The notes under the pieces were generated by a model. The model worked only from the letters and a program-made list of their open reading frames with translations, did not search any database and was not told the origin of the DNA. A program made the translations under genes and the position numbers. Positions 22,741 through 35,363 of a DNA stretch of 64,000 bases are shown here, one piece after another (the first letter of the stretch is position 1; each line of letters starts with the position of its first letter). The stretch covers positions 310,001 through 374,000 of the forward strand of contig JAQOOI010000074.1 in NCBI GenBank assembly GCA_028554645.1, read 5' to 3'. This stretch comes from Omphalotus guepiniiformis. Its lineage: Eukaryota > Basidiomycota > Agaricomycetes > Agaricales > Omphalotaceae.

Positions 22741-25199
22741 ATGACCTTTGCACTGAATGGCAACGCTTCACCCTCTACTCGTGAACCACCTCTTCTAGCT
22801 CTGTCTCATCAGGAGGATGATTTCTTTTCGCACTTCGCTCCGCCATCTGTAGAGCATGACATGGTTCGTGTCACGGAGCGCCTTCGACTTGAAATTCTCC
22901 TGGATAAGGAGTGTATATTCCTCAAGGGCACCGGCGTCGACGTCGAGCCTGCACGTTTGTCCGGTCGGGTCGCGCTCTACCTTGCCGAATCTACGTCCAT
23001 CAAGGAGATTACTTTGCAATTCAGAGGGAAAGCACGTTTACCGGTCCCCTCACATGAGTCGTACGCACTGCTTCCTGTTTGGTTTCATTTATGTGCTGAT
23101 TGACTTCGTTCAGCATCTCTTTGAATCCTGCTCCTATTACTTACATCGTCTGCAATCACGAGTGGTCTTTCCTCGAAGGCGAGAAGAAGCACTCACACAC
23201 ACTCAAAGCCGGTCGCCACTTCTTCCCCTTTCAATTGCAATTAGGAGGATCGCTACCATCTTCAATCTGTAGTCATGTCTTCGGGGGTGCTGCTGTCGCC
23301 TACAAACTTCGTGCCCATGCCTCGCGACCAGGTCTCAATCATAACCTTCAGGCAGTAGCACCTGTCACGATCATCCGGTCCTTTGCTCCTGAAGCTCTAG
23401 AGTATCAGCAGACGCTTGAAATTGAAAACACCTGGCCAGACAAGCTCATGTACTCTATCATGATTCCTCACAAAGCCTGGGCCGCCGGCGACGCACTTAC
23501 AGCTCTCGTCAAGTTTTCTCCGCTTGTCAAAGGAGTTGGAGTTCTTAATATAAATACTTCCATACACGAGACAACCAAGATGTACACGCGGACCGGGCAT
23601 CAGGAGCACACTCGTGTTGTGGCTAGTATGAAGCACGAGATTGTTGGGGGCAAAGCTGTCGAAGTGGTTGAGCCTGATTCTAGGATTCGAACACCTGCTG
23701 CTACGCCAGGCCCGTCAGCACCTGGCACACCCAATGTATCCGCTAGTCATCGCAGTACGGGCTCAGGCTCAGGCTCAGCTTCGGGTTCGGGTTCGAGTTC
23801 GGGAGGAGGTGGATACTTTGCTTACAATCCTCACGGGAGTCAATCGTCCGAACCAGGACCTTCTAGCTCTCCGTTAACTTCTGCCGGCCCTTCTCCACTT
23901 ACTCACACTGCGGATGGATTTGAGATGAGTCAAGATGATGTTGTGACATATTTAACACTCCGTGTTCCTTTGACCATTACCCCAACACACGGTCTAGATC
24001 CTATCACCGTTACTCACCGTATCCGTTGGAGCATTCTTATTCTTAATCCTGATGGTCACACTTCAGAACTACGCTGTTCACTCCCATTGCACCTCCTCCA
24101 TACCCGCCTTCTTGAAGAGGCTCGTATGCACACTGCTGCCACTCGACGATTACTGATTGGTGGGCCTGAAGTGCCGCCAAACGAAGCAGAGGACGACATG
24201 GAACTACCAAGTTATACAGCTCACGTCCGCGATCGGGTCGCAAATATGTACTTACCGGAGAGCGCTACAATGCGTGTGACAAATCCATGGGTAAGGGACG
24301 GCGTCAGTCCTGTCTCTGCTTCCGATGTAGTTTCTCCGTGGCCAACCTCACGATCCGGTGCTTCCTCGCCATTGGATGCTCACGCATTATCGCATTTGCC
24401 TCATGCTCCAGGATCAGGTGATAGCACTCCTCTAGACTGGGTCAATTCAGAGTTGCTATTGTCTCTGTCACAAGATGCGCCTAATACATCCAGTGTGAAT
24501 CACCAAACACCCTACACACCACCGACACCTCCATCTGACCACTCTGATCCTACTTCAAATCCTACCTCCCGACCGGGGAGTCGACCCAGCAGTCGGCCAG
24601 AGAGCGCGCTTCCTAGTAGGCGATCCAGTCGCGCATCCAGCCCAGAGCGCGGTGCTCATTCGTCCCATGTCAATCCCCATTCACTTCATGTCGCTGGCCC
24701 AAACGAGACATATGTGCACAGTGGGAATGCAAGTCGCGGTATGCATGGTCTATTCAAAGCCACCATGAAACCCTTCACATCCATTACACATCCCAACTGG
24801 CTTCATACACGATCTCACTCCAACCTCTCCTCCTTGCCCTCCACCAACACCAGCTCAAATCCGTATATACCGTCTCACTCAGACCGTATGCATTTTGGCG
24901 TTGCAACTCCCGTGACACTGACTCCAGCTGGCCGAATGGTGCAGTTGACAGACTATGGCAGTAACAACCCGTCGTTACTGCGCCGTACGTTTTCCGAGGT
25001 TCCTGATTACAATATAGCCTCGAGGGGATTTATTGGTGGTGTACCTCCGCTGACGAGTATGCGTGGTTTACCTTCATATGAAGAGGCCGAGAGGAGTCAG
25101 ACTGATCATAGTCAGAGTGATTCGAACCTCGCGGCCAGATTCGCCTCGGCGATGTCTATGACTCTTGCGACGAGCTTACCGACTACTCCTGCTGTTTGA
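22741..25199 (+). CDS. Alpha-arrestin-like trafficking adaptor
   Basis: Arrestin-fold adaptor of the ART type, expected to recruit a Nedd4/Rsp5 ubiquitin ligase to plasma-membrane cargo. The start MTFALNGNASPS at 22741 is followed by a single intron at 23061-23113 and an 801-residue product. The N-terminal arrestin domain has LYLAESTSIKEITLQFRGKA and YIVCNHEWSFLEGEKKHSHT. The C-terminal arrestin lobe has LTLRVPLTITPTHGLD and RIRWSILILNPDG. It has a Ser/Gly-rich loop (23755-23810) and a long Ser/Pro-rich tail. Two L-P-S-Y motifs (ELPSYTAH and GLPSYEEAE near the C-terminus) are candidate WW-binding PY-type sites. The exact ART subclass cannot be assigned by eye. Confidence 0.85.
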
Positions 25200-25915
25200 T
25201 CTCTCCATATCTGAATATCTCTTCTCTCTTATTGATGGTTTCACGTTTTTTGTTCTTTTCTCTCTGTGTTTTTGTGCTCACCCACTGTTTTAGTAGTCTC
25301 TCTCTCTCTCTCTCCCTCTTGATCGCTGTCACCAACACTACCCATAGATTTCTCCTCGTCTCACCAATTACTGTGATTATATTTTTATCTTTGGGCTCAA
25401 GCTTTTTTATCACTCGAAATTTATTGGTTTGAAGGACACCGTTTCTTGATTTTTTTTGGCATTTGTTCCTCTTGCATTTTTAGTTAGCTAATAGCTATAC
25501 CACATCACACATCACACCTCCCCCCCACTCCATCCATTAGGCTTGTTTGCATTGACTTAGTAGTATATACGTTCAAGAATCAAATGATAGAAATGTCGAT
25601 AACATGCTGGATCTGAGTTGGAGATTTCACATCTTTCGATGAGAACCAGCGCAGTCATACTTATATCGAACGGCAATCTACGCGTGGTCAAAGCAGTATA
25701 TACCAGCGTAAATGAAAGCAAAGAATAGCGAGTGTAATCAATCCACGAAAGACGGCCAATACAACACCGCGGCCCGGTACCAAACTCGAAATCTAGACAT
25801 TATCGACACTCTAGCAACTCATCTACTGAGGGATTAAAATCTATATCTAGAATCTCGAAGTAATATCTCGCATCCTTACTCTTACTGCACACATTGCAGC
25901 CTCAAGAGGAAACAA
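25200..25915. other. Convergent 3' flanks of arrestin and CCP1
   Basis: Non-coding, T-rich on the plus strand. It holds a TC-dinucleotide run at 25297-25314 and a run of eight C near 25520. No gene seen. Confidence 0.5.
25297..25314. repeat. (TC)9 microsatellite
   Basis: Perfect dinucleotide run in the arrestin 3' flank. Confidence 0.8.
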
Positions 25916-27567
25916 TTAATTCTTCTGCTCGCTGAGTGTCTTCAACAACCAGGGCTCTGGGGTGGCGAATTGATCAGTGGGGACACCGAGCTCGAAGAGA
26001 CGAGAGACGACAGAAGAGAAACTAGAGACAAAATTAATTGGTAGCTGAAGGATATTATAAGTAAAACAACTTACTCCTTGAAGAAGAGGTCGAGGTCATC
26101 GGCGTAGGCTTTGGCATACTTCTTGAAAGACTTGTCCTGAACGAGAACGTAATCCGTGCTTTTATGGAACAGAGTATTAGACTCGACCGTGAATAAGCAT
26201 GTAACACACTTACGGTAACATCATCAGAGTTCCGGTTCCTTTGTCTTGAAGCTGCTTAGGACCACTCCATTTCCTCCACACCCACCTGATACCTCATATT
26301 AGTTATCATGACAACAACCGCAAGAGAATAAACATACTTCTCATCGAAAAGAAGCTTGAAGTAATCATTAGTCAAGGTAATTGGCGAGAATGTCCATGGG
26401 CCATCGAAACCAGAACTAAATTGTACATGTAAGTGGTATGTTCTATACCTTGAAAATAGAAGAAACTCACCGATCCGTATGACAGCGACCGAGTGCATGT
26501 GCACCGGAGAGAGCGACAATTTCCTGGTCATTGAATCTAACAGCAATGTTTGTTGGTTTGCATACATCGCAACATGAGAACACCAATGACGTACCCCATT
26601 CGATAGAAGATCTACGCCGTAAGTCGAGTAAGTAAAAGATATGTCAAATATTACACACGATCCTTACGTTTCTTAGGTGGTCAGATCCCAGTGTGGCATC
26701 TGGAAGACGACCGTCCGGAGTAGCCTGGGCTTCATAACCATCAACACGTCCAGGGCGCCAGGGAATTTTGGGTCCAGCCATTTCCTACAGAACAATCAAT
26801 ATCAGACTACCGAAGATATACCGTAATCGGAAACTCGAGACTCGAGACGAACCTGCACCGCAGCGACACCGCCGAGAGTCCACAAGTCACCGTAACTTAT
26901 CCAAGGGAATTGATCCTTAATCTTTTGCATGAGATCCCGAGCAATGTTTAAACCTGCGTTCGCGCCATGGAGAGATTCCGGCTCGAAACGCATGGTGGCG
27001 TAGTTACTGTGAAATCATAAGTGAGATAGGCTTGATCATTGAGATGAAGAGTGATGTTGTTAACCTGCCACCAGTCTTGGTGTCCTTGTCGTAAGTACCA
27101 GAAGCGTGCCATGCCAAACGAAGAATGACCGGGCCATAGGAGCCATCTGCCGAAATATTGAGCAGTTCCCAGATACATGGAAGGTCGGGCTACTCACCGT
27201 CGTAATCGTCAGCCTCATCGAGCGCTTCAGCAATCTTGTTGTAGACCTATTGTATGTTAGAACCAACCCAGGACACTCAGGATGTAAACCACACCTTTTG
27301 ATAGTCGTCCTTAGTAGGAACGAAGTTGGACTTGGCCTCAGACTTTACTGACGAGCTTCCAGAGTCACTGAAAGCATAGAAGGCAGCGCCGGCTGCAGCA
27401 ACGGCAGCACCGATACCAAAATACAATGCGGTATTGGACTTCGGGGGAGGGGTAGGACCCTCTGAAAACCTACGAGCCTGAATTCGTAGCTGACCCCGTA
27501 GCTGAGCTCTGGGAAGAGAAGCAAAAGCAGCCCTTCTAATAGGGTTCCTAAGTAAAGAAACAGACAT
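25916..27567 (-). CDS. CCP1: Cytochrome c peroxidase, mitochondrial
   Basis: Class I heme peroxidase of the intermembrane space that reduces hydrogen peroxide with ferrocytochrome c. The start [15 protein letters not shown] gives a bipartite targeting signal: an Arg-rich presequence, then a membrane-sorting helix ([20 protein letters not shown]). Distal-site motif [12 protein letters not shown] (Arg, Trp, His). The middle region has [20 protein letters not shown] and [19 protein letters not shown]. The proximal-site motif is [20 protein letters not shown], with the radical-site Trp in GPW. The C-terminal end is [14 protein letters not shown] with stop at 25916. Around ten short introns split the gene. 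Complete as far as read. Confidence 0.93.
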
Positions 27568-28617
27568 GATGGTCGAGGAAAGAGCACAAACAGGATGCTT
27601 GCTGTTTGGAATTTATTAGACTGCGACTGCTCTTAGAAAGCAGGCGTGACCTGGGGTCGTGATTTGAAAATGTCGCCAAATTCCTGATCATCCCGATTTG
27701 TAATCCCGTTTACAGCCGACCAATCATATTGCTCGTATTGAACACTCGAGGTTACTCGACTCTGACGCGTTTCGTCGCGTCGTTCTCCAGTCCATTCGCG
27801 TCGTTCTCCTCGACGTACTCGACGTGAAGATCATTTCTTCTTCTCAATTCAGTCGCTTTAATAGCATCTCTTCACATGACACCCACAGGCATTCTCACCA
27901 TAACCTTATATATAAGCAGAGTCGGTTCCTTCTGTCATCTGACCGTGTCGCAGGCAAGCTTACGAGGAGTGTGAATATGGTCTTCGTGTTCAGACAGTTC
28001 CACTCAATCTCAAGGCTGCTCATCACCTGGTGAGTTTACTTTTGTAAAGTTCTAGTGGTGATCATCTTCTGAGTGCCTCTTAGCTCTGTAGACTCAGGAA
28101 GACCGTCTTCTACGGACATAGCAAACCCTGATATTGGTACGCACAGGAAGAAGGGATCATCGGAGAGCTTTACTGCCATAGGGAGGGAAACACTGCATGG
28201 AACAGCGCTGTGAGCCATCAGTAATTATAGCAGGATGGAATTAGATGGAATTATGCCATCACCACGCTTTGGCTTCCCTAACCAACGTCCCGCCTCATTT
28301 CAGAGTTTTCCTCTCACACGGCCTCCTCTCCTGTGCATTCAATGCGTAGCGCCTACTAGCGCCTATGTACATCGTACTAGTATTGCCGCCTGCAAAATTT
28401 CCGACCACGTGAACGGTGCAGTGCATGATTGACGCGCGGAGTTGACGTTCTCAACGCTCAACATTCACTTTAAGAAGGCAAGTAAGTTTCCCCCAGTTGA
28501 ATACCGACACCATTTTTATCGTGTTGGCGCAGGATCGGCGTCTTCACACTGCCGCAAGTACGTATAAAATCTACCGCCAGAGCCCAAGTCATTAATCCTC
28601 ACAGCTCTAGAAACATC
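27568..28617. other. Divergent intergenic region CCP1 / DUF6699 gene
   Basis: About 1 kb, no convincing gene. Small open frames (27824-28033 plus; 28036-28218 minus) show no domains. The region presumably holds both promoters. Confidence 0.4.
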
Positions 28618-29286
28618 ATGAATCCCTGGGCCAACAACTCCAACTTCTATCCGCAGCCCTACTACCACCCTGGTGTTTACTATCCTTCAGGATGGGCACA
28701 ACCAGTACCTCCTCCAGTACCTCCTCCAGGTGCGAAAGGTCCATATACTGTATATCTACTTCCTAACGGGGCACATCTAGTTCCCACACGATCATCAAAA
28801 TACCCCAATCTACATCACATCCTCGCTGCTGATAGCACGACTCTTAAACTCGATCTAAAACAGAAACCACGCACAGGACTGAACGCATCTACGTTCTACG
28901 CGTACCGTCAAGTACCTGCAATGGCTCACCCTGTGACTCATATGCGGCTGATATCGAAAGCGTTCCCATGGTCCATCGAGATTATGTCTCCGGGGCCAAT
29001 AACGTGCGAAGCAGTCTGGGACGCGTTATACTCTGGCTTGCACGGGTATATCGAAGACTCGGAGTGGGGTTGCATTGTGAGAGACAAGAAACACAGAGAG
29101 ACGGTCGAGAAGGCGGCCAAAAATCGGGCAGAAACTGATCGGGACACGAAATTGAAAAGGATAGATTGGTTGGGGGAGTCGACGATATTCAGAGGATTGG
29201 AGAAGGTCGACGATTTCGAAAAGATGAGGCTGCTTCCTGGATCGCAGGCTTGTCCAGAGACTTGGGTGGTTAAGATGAGCGACTGA
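28618..29286 (+). CDS. DUF6699 domain protein
   Basis: Single-exon gene of 222 residues. The Pro/Tyr-rich N-terminus (YYPSGWAQPVPPPVPPP) leads into a DUF6699-like fold: LHHILAADSTTLKLDLKQ, MAHPVTHMRLISKAFPWSIE, then GPITCEAVWDALYSGLHGYI. This family is abundant in Agaricomycetes and has no known biochemical function. It is the only gene here without introns apart from uncertain models. ATG context ATCATGA. Confidence 0.75.
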   Translation: MNPWANNSNFYPQPYYHPGVYYPSGWAQPVPPPVPPPGAKGPYTVYLLPNGAHLVPTRSSKYPNLHHILAADSTTLKLDLKQKPRTGLNASTFYAYRQVPAMAHPVTHMRLISKAFPWSIEIMSPGPITCEAVWDALYSGLHGYIEDSEWGCIVRDKKHRETVEKAAKNRAETDRDTKLKRIDWLGESTIFRGLEKVDDFEKMRLLPGSQACPETWVVKMSD

Positions 29287-29572
29287 TGCAATTGATAGTG
29301 GTTTATACCAACGTCTCTGTAAACACACTGTACATATTTTGGTTTTTATTGGGTTTTATTTGATCTCTGTTGGAATTTCAAGCTGGAGATGCAGTAATTT
29401 TTGACTCTGAGGGCAATCTGAGGGCAATTTCGAGCGCGTTCGCGTACATACAAAAGTATTTACTCACGTGGCTGTGAAATTTTTGAATTCTTGCCGTCCG
29501 CCTTGTACAGAACTTCGAGGTTTACAGGCTTGCAGCGGCAACTAGTACTCAGCTCCCCATTAATCTTTCAAG

Positions 29573-30985
29573 ATGGTGTCCTTTCAGTGAGTAATCTCTT
29601 ATTGACCTTTTGATTTGAAATTTTATATCAGTTTTCCAGATGTCATGGTCAGCATTTACATATTTCCTCATTTTCCGACATATTGAATCGTTCACTACGA
29701 AGCATGCAACGATGTTGTCAAGAAACCTAAGCTAGATCAGCACAGAAGTCGGTGTCATTCCGGGTTTGACTGCATTGATTGCAGCAAAACGTTCAACTCA
29801 CCCGCTGAATACAAAAGCCATACCTCATGCGTGAGTGAAGCAGAAAAGTACGAAAAGAGTTTGTACAAGGGTCCCAAAGTACGTTCTTCAGCCTGTCTTG
29901 TGTGATTAGTTCAAACTTTTTTTTCGGGCACAGAAATCCCAAGCACAAAATCATTACCCTCCTCAACCGGTAGAGGAAAATAACTTTTCTTCACCTCAGA
30001 ATTTTTCTGGGTCGTTCCGTGGTAATGGTCGAGGAAGGGGGCGGGGTGGGTATAACGGTGGTTGGGGTCGTCAGATGTATTCGGGCACAGGTGCTAATGA
30101 TACACCCTTGGGCTCACCACGGAATTCTCCTTCATCACCTCAGCCAACATTTGCTTCTCCGAAAACGTCTGAAATTACACAACAAAACCAGTCTCGGTCT
30201 GAGTCTACCAAGGCTGAGGACTCGCAGGCCGCATCTGGATCTTCCAGCGAGCAAGAGAAGAAAAAGAAGGACAAAAAACGGAAATCCGTTGGTGGAGATG
30301 AAGATGTAACGGTAAATTATTCTCTTTATTGTTCCACAGCTAAGGTTCTGACATATCTGCCTACTAGGACGAAACCCGACCGACCAAAAAATCACGGGCA
30401 TCTGCGGATACAGAGTCTACAAAAGAAAAGTCGTCGAAGAAATCGCAGAAAGCAACCTCTGATGAAACGATAGATGCGGACGAAGAGAAGAGGAAGAGGA
30501 AAGAAGCAAAGAAACTAGCAAAAGCTGCTGCTGCCGCCGCCGCGACGGAACCGAGTGCACCTGCAGATGCTACGGACGAGAAGAAGAAGAGCAAGAAGCG
30601 GGAAAAGGACAGGTCTGCTGAAGAAGACGAGGAGACGAAGGATGTGGTGGATAAAAAAGAGCGGCGTAAATCGAAGGCCGGTGAAGTTGCGATGGAGGTA
30701 GATTCGGACAAAAAGAAGAAGGAGAAGACGGAAGCAGCAGCATCAGATGAGGGTAAGAAGGAGAACGATGAAGAAGTAAGTGAGTCGAAGGAAGAGAGGA
30801 AGAGGCGTAAGAAGAAGGAGCAGGAGGAGCAGGACAAGTCAAAAAAGAAAACAAGAGTTAAGGCCGTAGAGGGGAGTATCCAACAAGAAAGCGAGACACC
30901 TACAGCGCTTGAAAGGAAGGAAAAGAAACATAAGAAATCGCGCAAATCTGAAGCTGAACCTGTTCTTGTCTCCGCAGCTGCTTAG
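29573..30985 (+). CDS. LYAR-type C2HC zinc-finger nucleolar protein
   Basis: Homolog of LYAR (cell growth-regulating nucleolar protein), linked to rRNA synthesis and ribosome biogenesis. Exon 1 is 14 nt (29573-29586), exon 2 is 8 nt (29640-29647) and exon 3 starts at 29703. Together they read MVSFQCHACNDVVKKP, restoring the first Cys-x2-Cys of the LYAR finger. Then comes KLDQHRSRC and the second finger with FDCIDCSKTFNSPAEYKSHT. After KSLYKGPK an intron leads to an RG-rich patch (RGNGRGRGRGGYNGG) and a long Lys/Glu-rich tail with repeated KKKK-type nuclear or nucleolar signals. Stop at 30985. Without the 8-nt exon the finger cannot be built. Confidence 0.88.
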
Positions 30986-31210
30986 ACGTTTCTATGCAAC
31001 ACATTATCTATTTCTCCTTTTTGCTTTCTAGCAACGATAAAGAGTAGTTGCAACGAAAATAGAGTAGTTGCACGGAAACCTTGAAAGTTTGAAGACTAAG
31101 TAACAGTAACAGTTGCCGTATATATTTACTTTCCGCACGTGGTAACAATAATTGAATCGATAGCTTGACCCCAACCTACATTATCTTTCTCATCTTCTAA
31201 ACAGCCCAAG

Positions 31211-32646
31211 ATGCATGCGATACAGGTATGTTCCGTTCACTGCACCTATTCTGTACTCACTCAATTCATAGCAACAATACTGGAGCATCCGTGATTATCT
31301 GAGTCCAGTGAGGAGTGCCGAGTTCTGTGGTTTCCTTTAGTGGCGCTTTCTTACCAACGAACAATAGGTTCTCAAAGAGAGTAAATTCAAAGAGCACGGT
31401 CGAATTACGCCTGGTACGTAGCTATATCATGGTCATTCAGATCATCAATCTCATTGCCTAAACCCTTCAGAGGAGTTTGTTGCTGCAGGAGACTTTCTGG
31501 CGTACAAGTTCCCTGTTTGGACTTGGTGGGCACCGATTAACGGTTATTTCTTTTTATACCGTTTAATTCTAACTCGGATTCAGGGAGAAAGGAGATGCAT
31601 CCAAGGCTCGCGACTATCTTCCAGCTGATAAGCAGTATCTAGTCACTCGTGGAGTGCCATGTCTGCGTCGTGCGACCTCCCTTGCGTATACGGACGCCGA
31701 TGAGGACGCAGAACGATTGCTCTCGTTTGGAGACTCCTCTGCTGGTGACGACGGAGACGAATGGGTCGAGACACATGCCGGACGTAAACCAAATCTCGAT
31801 TCAGCCGCAAACCCCGGTGAGATCGACGATATTCCTGATGATGGGCCACAAGATGATATCACAGCGGGCGTTGGTGGTTTGTCCTTGGGCGAACATGTGC
31901 CCGCTATCGGCGACATACCTGATATCGACGAGATTCCTGACATGGAGGAAGAGGGCCTCGAAGAAGGTGACGATGCTACCGCTGCACCGCCTTCGAATGT
32001 GATTAGCGCCAAGTATGTAATTAAATTCTTTCGTCTTGATCGACATACCGATTCTGTTTATAGTCAGGTGGAAGTGGCTACAGGGAACTTACTACAGGTC
32101 CGAACGTACGATGTAATGATCACATATGACAAGTACTATCAAACCCCTCGTATTTGGCTCATTGGCTATGACGAGGTGCGTCGCCAACTTTCTTTTCATC
32201 CATTGCATTACTAAGGATCATTGCAGAATCGAACTCCTTTGACTCCGTCTCAGATATTCCAGGACGTATCAGCAGATCATGCTCAGAAGACCGTGACGAT
32301 CGAGCCATTCCCCCATTCGTCGTCTTTACAGGCGGCTTCAGTCCACCCGTGCAAGCACGCGAGCGTCATGAAGAAAGTCATTGAACGCATGAACAACAGT
32401 GTTATTGCTGAACAACTCGCTCAGCAGAAGAGTTCTCCGAAGGAAAGCAAGAAGAAGTGGCCCTTTGGAAGGAAATCGGGTGGGTCGACGAAAGATGATA
32501 AAGCTGCTGCTGCTGCTGCTGCCGCCGCTGCTGGCGATGACGATGAAGTCGAGGGAATGCGGGTTGATTTTTATTTGGTGGTGTTCTTGAAGTTCATCGC
32601 ATCGATAGTTCCGACTATTGAAGTCGACTCGACGACTTCATTCTAA
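31211..32646 (+). CDS. ATG3: Autophagy E2-like conjugating enzyme Atg3
   Basis: E2-like enzyme that transfers Atg8 to phosphatidylethanolamine. Exon 1 is 15 nt (MHAIQ); then [46 protein letters not shown] and [20 protein letters not shown]. The flexible acidic region [14 protein letters not shown] follows, then [20 protein letters not shown]. The active-site Cys lies in [11 protein letters not shown]. The C-terminal strand [20 protein letters not shown] runs to the stop at 32646. An unusual ten-Ala run sits between the catalytic Cys and this strand. Confidence 0.95.
32503..32532 (+). repeat. GCN trinucleotide tract (poly-Ala) in ATG3
   Basis: Ten consecutive Ala codons (six GCT, two GCC, two GCT) between Lys-Asp-Asp-Lys and Gly-Asp-Asp-Asp; a length-variable site by nature. 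Confidence 0.85.
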
Positions 32647-32886
32647 TTGCTCAACCAACGAGAGTTGGTTGACAAAGATACCCTCACCCATCCATCTTAC
32701 CTTCATGCCCAACCCGCTAGCAAGCGGGTTTGTTTTCCCGCTCCGTTCGCGCGAAATGTGCGCAAGTATATGGTACTAACTTAGAAGAAGAAGGAGAAAT
32801 TGGTTACTACTTTTATCGAAACATTGCCTGTATATCTATGTAGATAGTGACATACATTATCGGAAAGCATATTTTTAACCCCTGGA

Positions 32887-35363
32887 TCAAACAGACTTGA
32901 TCAACTCAACAGCAGCCTCCGACCCAGCAATTCTCTCCAGTCTAAACCAGTCGTATTTTGAATATAGAACCCGACAAGTGATGTCTGAGCTGTCGACGCC
33001 ATCATCCAGGAAAGGATATGATAAAAACTCGCTGTAGAATTGTGGATGATCGGGAGGACCGTAGAATACGAGATTCCGAATGCCTCTGACTTTGTATCTG
33101 CAGCGTGAGTTGGTAATTAGCACGTATAATTCGTGACTTCAGGAAATAAAACTACCTTTTGTAAAAGTGGAATCGTTCCGTGATTAGTAGGAAGGACTTC
33201 TTGCCCGTAAAGAACGCTTGACGAGCTCGAGAAATATCTTGATTGCTTGAATATCTGTTCTCTTATTTTTAGCACTCGTACGCAGACTATACAGCGAGAA
33301 ATGCATATTCGGAAAGCACTGCGAATGACACGCCGCTCAGGCTACGAAAATGGTTGTGCACTCGCACAAAGTCGAAATACGAAGGTATGAAGATGGCAGT
33401 ATTGGCACTTTGTACCGCGGACTTGAGGATGGAGGGTAACAGCTACTCGGTTTGGTTAGAAACAAAGCCTTGAAGATAAGAAATTAGGAAGTACTTGAGT
33501 GGTGAAGTACTTGAAACGTTTGTCAATCTCGTCCTTTGGATTTACACAGTCGAACTTGATGAATTTCTGTAAATAGGACGCGTCAGACCGAAGAGGGGAA
33601 TATTGAAGCAATGAAATACCTGATCTATGCCTTCTGGCACTTGTATGGGTGGCCACCGTTTGTCTTGTCTGATTTTCCCTTCGACATTTTTGAGGTTGAC
33701 GTTGTAGAGTGCACGAGTTTCAGGTGTTTCGTAAGCTGAGAGTAGAATAGATTGACGGAGATACTCCGCGCTGGGAATAATGTCAGAGATGGTACATTAA
33801 GGACGTTAAGGAACTTACTGTCCATCCAGATACCAAGGTTTGGTACGTGAAAAGTCTGTGTCGTGGGAGTCCTTAGGGATTTTGTTGAGATTCTCAAAAA
33901 TATACTGAACGGGAGTTTTTCAGTGCCCGAGCTGCGTGGCAGTGAAACAGAACTACATACTTTGACGTGGTCCCAATTTTGCATTGTCAGTGCCTCCATT
34001 TGATCAACGACTAGAACCTCAATTGAGGATAGATAATCGGCACTCCTGCAAACCGTCAGTTTCCATGCGGGGGAAATTTTCTTCAAACGCACCCTTCTTT
34101 CTGAATTGAATGTCGAAGTCCTAGCGGGCTAGCAATAATAATATCACACCCGTAGAAATCTGAGAAAACCTTCACACTTTTCCGTGTCAACTTGATCCCC
34201 ACTCTGAAATTATCATCCACGTTTCCTTTGAAGGTTTCTACGTGATCATGAGGATAGGTACCTGGCTCCGCCGATGCCAGTTTGTCGATTGCTCCTTGAG
34301 GTAAACCATACTCGGACGTGAATCTTGAGTGATTTTCAATCTGAAATTCAGGGGATGGTGTATGTGATGTCAAAGCATTGAACCATGCGAGAGCGGAAGA
34401 ACGGAAAGGAAGGAGGATGAGTATTGAAGGTCTAGTGAAGCCTTGGTCTTGAATGTCTTCGGGAGCTTCGGTACCAGCTTTCGCTGCATGTGCGAGTCGT
34501 TCGTTAGTCTTGAGGACTTGACGACGCTTTCTGCATGTAAATGTGAGTGTGTCATACGATGACAACTTGCAATGTAGCCGCACTTTGTGACATGGTTCAG
34601 TAAATGTAAAGAAATTGCTTCTCGAGTGCATTTCTTAGTCTCCCATGGACTATAAGATAGATATAGATCCTTATAGGACGTGAGGGTTGATATTAAATCG
34701 TTTTGCAACTCCACCTGATCCTTGGAAAGGATGCGATGAGCAAGCTCGGATACCTCACAGAAAGCTACGTACCCTTGGAAAGTTTAGACTGCCGTGATGT
34801 GAAGGGCTTTCGCAATCGTTCCAAGATCTGAATCAACAATCAGTTTTGAAGCTGAAAGACCAGAAAGATTGGATTTACTGCATTCTCTGCCTTTTTTGAA
34901 GGACCTGGCTCAGAACCCTCTGGCAGTGAATCACATGTGGATCCAATCTTCCCTCGTGAAGACTTTGACGAACTCCAAGATTTTCGATCTACCGAAGACC
35001 TCGATGAATCACGGAGGCATGAAGGGTTACACCCGAAATGTTGTTCGTATGGATCCGTTGAATCTACATCCAAAGTCAGTGAGCTTTTTACAAAATTACT
35101 GACAGTAGAAAGCGTGTGCCTTCAGGAGCCTCGTCCTCTTCTGCCATGGGAACATCTTCCACCTCCTCCTCTTCTCTGACCGTCATTGAGACGTCTTCAG
35201 ATACAGACGTTTCCTCCGAGCTATCATGCAACGCCATTTTCACGCTCTTGCGTTTGTTCAGTTTTACGACCGGAGTGGTTTCATAGGATTCCCATTTTCG
35301 TTTTTTGGTAGCAGAAATGTTGAGAAGAGTGAGCAGACGAGTAGTTGTAGAGTTATGGTCCAT
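32887..35363 (-). CDS. UTP25: U3 snoRNP-associated protein Utp25 (DEXD-like, DUF1253)
   Basis: Nucleolar SSU-processome factor needed for 18S rRNA maturation; helicase-like fold. The start [20 protein letters not shown] at 35363 is followed by an acidic N-terminal region and the conserved [11 protein letters not shown]. The helicase-like part has [38 protein letters not shown] and [20 protein letters not shown]. Then come [14 protein letters not shown] and [20 protein letters not shown], and the C-terminal domain has [20 protein letters not shown]. Stop at 32887. It is convergent with ATG3 and divergent from TOP3. Confidence 0.9.

Noticed and set aside
23680..23720. ggattcgaac-like box resembling a tRNA T-arm
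   Set aside because: Lies within the arrestin coding exon and has no acceptor or anticodon stem partners.
25500..25540. CA/C-rich run as possible telomere-like or transposon end
   Set aside because: A short homopolymer of eight C with simple-sequence context; no terminal inverted repeat or target-site duplication found.
30364..30945. Minus-strand Ser/Phe-rich 193-codon frame
   Set aside because: Exact antisense of the Lys/Glu-rich tail of the LYAR-type gene; composition is a shadow of AAG/GAA codons.
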